NCBI GenBank assembly: GCA_035493895.1
Contig: DATJHM010000210.1
Span: forward strand, 1-16,469
DNA from: DATJHM01 sp035493895
GTDB taxonomy: Bacteria > Chloroflexota > Ktedonobacteria > Ktedonobacterales > Ktedonobacteraceae
Length of the DNA stretch: 16,469 bases
Reading direction: 5' to 3'
Below the pieces are notes generated by a model, which had not been told where the DNA came from, searched no databases, and saw only the letters and a program-made list of their open reading frames with translations. The translations under genes were made by a program, and so were the position numbers. Positions 13,801 through 16,469 of the stretch are shown here, piece by piece (positions within the stretch are counted from its first letter, which is position 1; each line of letters opens with the position of its first letter).

Positions 13801-14097
13801 ATGCCAGAACGATCCAAAGCGCTTTTTCAATGGCAAAAGGTTTCTGGTCAATCGCTGGTCGTGAATGATCTCACGCTGACACCACAATCTCAGGTGCTCG
13901 TCGTTCGCTTTCCCTGGAGCGCATTTGTCTGGCAGCGACCAACTGCCATACTCGTAGAGCGGAATGGGCAGGTAGAACGTCTTTCCATCGTCGATCGCAC
14001 CCGCAGCATCCAGCTAGGGCTCTGGGGCCTGGGCGTGATCATCTTCACCGTCGTCAACTCCATTCGGCTCGCGCGAAGAAAGAAGCACGACTCATGA
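13801..14097 (+). CDS. Small single-pass membrane protein, partner of the GerW-type protein
   Basis: A 98-residue protein I do not recognise. The first 70 residues are soluble and beta-rich in pattern (LVVNDLTLTPQSQVLVVRF, ILVERNGQVERLSIVD). Residues 71-88 (LGLWGLGVIIFTVVNSI) form one membrane helix, and the end is basic (RLARRKK), which places the N-terminal part outside if the positive-inside rule holds. The start has GCAGG 8 nt upstream. Its stop overlaps the next start as ATGA (14094-14097), so the two proteins are translationally coupled and probably act together. The pair has no obvious link to leuCD beyond position. Function unknown. Confidence 0.8.
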   Translation: MPERSKALFQWQKVSGQSLVVNDLTLTPQSQVLVVRFPWSAFVWQRPTAILVERNGQVERLSIVDRTRSIQLGLWGLGVIIFTVVNSIRLARRKKHDS

Positions 14098-14537
14098 CTG
14101 ATACCGAAAACAATCTGCTCAATCTGGCAGAGAAGAGAGAAGGACAGTTCGCCGGGATGATGGAGAAGATCTACCGGGCCGCCCAGCCTGGTGCCGTGTA
14201 CAGTGAACCGGTGACGGCTGGCAACTACACGGTTATCACGGCAAGCGAAATTGCTGCTGGCGGCGGCTTCGGCTCCGGCTCAGGTTCTGCTGGACTGACG
14301 ACCTTCCCCAAACAGGAGACATCCGAGCCCCAGACAGAGCCAGCGAGCGGGGGAGGAAGCGGCATGGGTGGCGGAGGCGGTTCCTCCGGACGCCCGGTTG
14401 CCGTTATCATCATCGGACCAGAGGGGGTCACGGTCAGGCCAGTCGTGGATGTCACCAAGATTGCGCTGGCCGGGGTCACGATATGGGGAACGATGATCAT
14501 GCTATTGGGGAGATTGCGCAAAGCCAGAAAACACTGA
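14094..14537 (+). CDS. GerW/YtfJ-family sporulation-type protein
   Basis: A 147-residue protein resembling the GerW (YtfJ) family, which in Bacillus is a spore protein needed for normal germination in response to L-alanine. The pattern is visible: a helical N-terminus; the segment VYSEPVTAGNYTVITASEIA (35-54); a glycine/serine-rich loop (56-64); a second glycine block (86-98); and the closing strand PVAVIIIGPEGVTVRPVVD (101-119). Unlike the Bacillus protein it ends in a hydrophobic segment (about 123-141) that looks like a membrane anchor, followed by basic residues. It starts within the stop codon of the preceding gene (ATGA), so it is coupled to it. A role in spores fits a sporulating bacterium, but the family also occurs in non-spore formers, so this remains inference. 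Confidence 0.85.
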   Translation: MTDTENNLLNLAEKREGQFAGMMEKIYRAAQPGAVYSEPVTAGNYTVITASEIAAGGGFGSGSGSAGLTTFPKQETSEPQTEPASGGGSGMGGGGGSSGRPVAVIIIGPEGVTVRPVVDVTKIALAGVTIWGTMIMLLGRLRKARKH

Positions 14538-14540
14538 TTG

Positions 14541-15236
14541 CTAGACCAGACCCAGTTCTCTGGCTTTCAACGCGGCCTGTGTACGATCGCGTACGTTCAG
14601 CTTGGCCAGGATGTTGCTGAGATGATTCTTGACGGTGCCCCCGGTAATATAGAGAGCCTCGCTGATCTCGCGATTGGATGCACCACGCACGAGCAACGTC
14701 AGAATCTCACGTTCGCGCTCGGTCAACAGTCCCAGATCACTCGATCCTGCACGCGCGGACATGGCAGGCCCGGGAATTGCTGTCTCGACGGGAACCAATG
14801 AGAACGAAGTGATGACTTTGCTCGCAACATCAGGATGCAGAAGAACCTGCCCCTGCGCAGCTGCCCGAATGGTGGTAGTCAGCTGCTCGGCAGTGATGTC
14901 TTTGAGCAAATAACCGAGCGCGCCCGCGCGCAAGCCAGCGTGGATCAGCTCGATATCATCGAAGGTCGTCAGAATCACCACGCGGCTCTCGGGCCAGCGC
15001 TCTTTAAAAGCCTTCGTGGCCGCAATGCCATCCATACGCGGCATGCGTACATCCATGAGCACAACATCGGGCGCGATGTGTTCCGCATGGAGACGTTCGG
15101 CAAGTGCCAGCGCCTCCTCACCATCACCAGCCAGACCGACGACCTCAAAGCCCGGCTCCATCTCTATCAGCTTACGAAAGCCCTCGCGTAGCAGACGCTG
15201 GTCGTCAATCACCAGAACGCGAATATGCGTTGCCAT
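14541..15236 (-). CDS. NarL/FixJ-type response regulator
   Basis: A 231-residue two-component regulator. The receiver domain (about 5-125) has the acidic pair D11-D12, phospho-acceptor D62 in LMDVRMP, T90-T91 and K111. A LuxR-type helix-turn-helix is at about 168-231 (LTEREREILTLLV, NREISEALYITGGTVKNHL). All key receiver residues are present, so it should be phosphorylated, then dimerise and bind DNA. Its ATG lies 2 nt after the stop of the kinase gene, with GGAG in the kinase's last codons, so the two genes form a cognate, coupled pair. Its stop is 3 nt from the stop of the convergent GerW-type gene. Target genes are unknown. Confidence 0.95.
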   Translation of the reverse strand: MATHIRVLVIDDQRLLREGFRKLIEMEPGFEVVGLAGDGEEALALAERLHAEHIAPDVVLMDVRMPRMDGIAATKAFKERWPESRVVILTTFDDIELIHAGLRAGALGYLLKDITAEQLTTTIRAAAQGQVLLHPDVASKVITSFSLVPVETAIPGPAMSARAGSSDLGLLTEREREILTLLVRGASNREISEALYITGGTVKNHLSNILAKLNVRDRTQAALKARELGLV

Positions 15237-15238
15237 TA

Positions 15239-16469
15239 TTATGCTCCATCCCTGGTTGTCCCCGCACGCATCGCTGTAGAGGCAATGGAGGACGGAATTA
15301 CGACTTCAACGCGCCAGCCGCGTCCGGCCTGAGGCCCGACCCTGAGCACACCGTCCAGAAGCATCACACGTTCGCGCATACCCAGCAGGCCGAAGCCCGA
15401 CACGCTCCTGCCATCCTGAGAAGTACAACCTTGGCCGTTATCAAGCACGGTCAGTTCCGCCTGCTCCTCGCTGGTGCTCAGACGAAGCAACACCTTTGTT
15501 GCGCTTGCATGCTTGCGAATGTTCGTCAGCGCCTCCTGTGCGCAGCGATACAGTGCCATGCGCAACTCCGGGCTCAGCGTGTGCGTGGCCTCTTCCAGAT
15601 CGAGCGTGATCTCGGTCTCGTGACAGGTCATTTCAAATTCAGCGACCAGCCGCCGCAATGCCTCGTTGAATGAGCCCACGATCGCTGAGTCGGGACGCAA
15701 GGCAGCAACCGAGTGGCGCACGTCCGTCAGGCATTCTCTGGCGACGCGCCGCGCCTCCAGCAATTCTTCGTGCAAACCGTCATCGCAACGCTCCTCCAAT
15801 CGAGTCGCCGTTTCAAGCTGCACGGAGAGCAATGTCAGCGAGTGACCGAGCGTATCGTGGATCTCACGCGCGATGCGGTTGCGTTCACGCATTGCTGAGA
15901 GATCCTCAACCTGGTTTGTATACTCCTGAAGCCGGGTGTGGGCTGCTTCCAGCTCGGCATTTGAGCCCTGTAGCGCCGTTATGAGTTGCTGCATACGCGT
16001 ATGAGCCAGCGCGAGCTCACGTATCGTAGAGACAAATCCAAAAACGAGGATAAATGTGAGCAGGAGCATCAACTGACTATTGGGGTCCCAACGATGTACG
16101 ACGACAATGGACGCAACGCTTGAACTCAGCCAGAGGGAAAACGCTGCGATCACGCCCAGGAATCGCTGCCGTATCGCCGACATCAAGCCAGCGGTAATCA
16201 TCGGCAATAGCCAGAGCCAACCGAAGTGCAAACCCAATATGGAGATGAACTGAGAGACACAGGCCAGGCAGAATAATGTGAGTAACCAGGAGGGATGCGG
16301 ACCTTCACCACTCTGTTTTCCTCGATGGAAGACCACCAGCCAGGCACTATATGTTACGGTGAACAGAAGAAACGTGGTCAGAGTGATAGACTTTGTGCCC
16401 AGAATACCATCGAGATAGCTAACACAGACGAAGAGATCAACCACAAAACGAAGGAACGCTGTTGGTGGT
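15239..16469 (-). CDS. NarL-type sensor histidine kinase (start may lie outside window)
   Basis: A membrane sensor kinase, at least 401 residues from the GTG at 16444. The frame stays open to the window edge, so the true start may be upstream. Numbered from that GTG: several hydrophobic segments (about 20-140, four to five helices) form a compact membrane sensor without a large outer domain. A coiled-coil stretch (about 140-185) leads to a HisKA_3 domain with phospho-acceptor His196 in REIHDTLGHSL. The HATPase domain has the N-box EALTNIRKH (304-312, Asn308), DNGQG (335-339) and GFGLLGMRER (350-359). It phosphorylates the regulator encoded 2 nt downstream. The few large loops suggest that it senses a membrane or envelope state, as in LiaS/DesK-like kinases; the signal is unknown. 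Confidence 0.92.
   Translation of the reverse strand, partial: PPTAFLRFVVDLFVCVSYLDGILGTKSITLTTFLLFTVTYSAWLVVFHRGKQSGEGPHPSWLLTLFCLACVSQFISILGLHFGWLWLLPMITAGLMSAIRQRFLGVIAAFSLWLSSSVASIVVVHRWDPNSQLMLLLTFILVFGFVSTIRELALAHTRMQQLITALQGSNAELEAAHTRLQEYTNQVEDLSAMRERNRIAREIHDTLGHSLTLLSVQLETATRLEERCDDGLHEELLEARRVARECLTDVRHSVAALRPDSAIVGSFNEALRRLVAEFEMTCHETEITLDLEEATHTLSPELRMALYRCAQEALTNIRKHASATKVLLRLSTSEEQAELTVLDNGQGCTSQDGRSVSGFGLLGMRERVMLLDGVLRVGPQAGRGWRVEVVIPSSIASTAMRAGTTRDGA

Noticed and set aside
1..16469. CRISPR array, tRNA, rRNA, insertion sequence or prophage genes
   Set aside because: Looked for regular repeats, cloverleaf-like sequences, transposase motifs and phage genes; none seen.

Overview
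The window (16.5 kb, GC a little above 50 % by eye) looks like chromosomal DNA of a spore-forming, high-complexity Gram-positive-like bacterium. The best guess is a Ktedonobacteria-type Chloroflexota. The reasons are a single-pass Ser/Thr kinase with a Pro/Thr-rich outer region, a GerW/YtfJ sporulation-type protein, a ROK repressor, a NarL-type two-component pair and generally loose gene packing. The taxonomy is inference; there is no rRNA or other marker here. I see no tRNA, rRNA, CRISPR array, transposase or phage gene.

Left part (1-1037, minus strand): queF then queC (queC runs off the left edge), two steps of the 7-deazaguanine/queuosine pathway. An empty 440-nt stretch with repeated TAAAAATGG half-sites leads into a plus-strand SDR-cupin fusion protein (1482-2660), closed by a textbook intrinsic terminator. 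Next comes a membrane Ser/Thr protein kinase (2891-4828) whose promoter carries an extended -10 box and two palindromes. It converges, with only 2 nt between stops, on an APC-family amino-acid permease (4831-6312, minus).

Middle: the permease and a ROK-family repressor (6591-7856) are divergent. The permease promoter is a near-perfect TTGACA-N17-TATACT with a ROK-like 19-21 bp operator lying across its -10 box, so repression of the permease by its neighbour is the simplest reading. A metallophosphoesterase (7991-8767) follows. Then a minus-strand operon holds a MarR-type regulator and an EPHX1-like epoxide hydrolase (10815 to 9043, translationally coupled). A perfect 14-bp palindrome just upstream of marR is probably its operator.

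Right part: about 700 nt without a gene leads to leuC-leuD (11531-13671), the two subunits of isopropylmalate isomerase. leuC has a good promoter, an upstream palindrome and a terminator-like hairpin in its leader. The leuC-leuD spacer carries a 61-nt-period duplication of the leuC 3' end. A start-stop coupled pair (13801-14537) encodes a small membrane protein and a GerW/YtfJ-like protein. The window ends with a NarL-type response regulator and its histidine kinase (minus strand; the kinase start may lie beyond the right edge).

I did not find a clearly new defence or biosynthetic system. The observations most worth following are the SDR-cupin fusion, the ROK repressor acting on an amino-acid permease, the coupled membrane/GerW pair, and the leuC leader.
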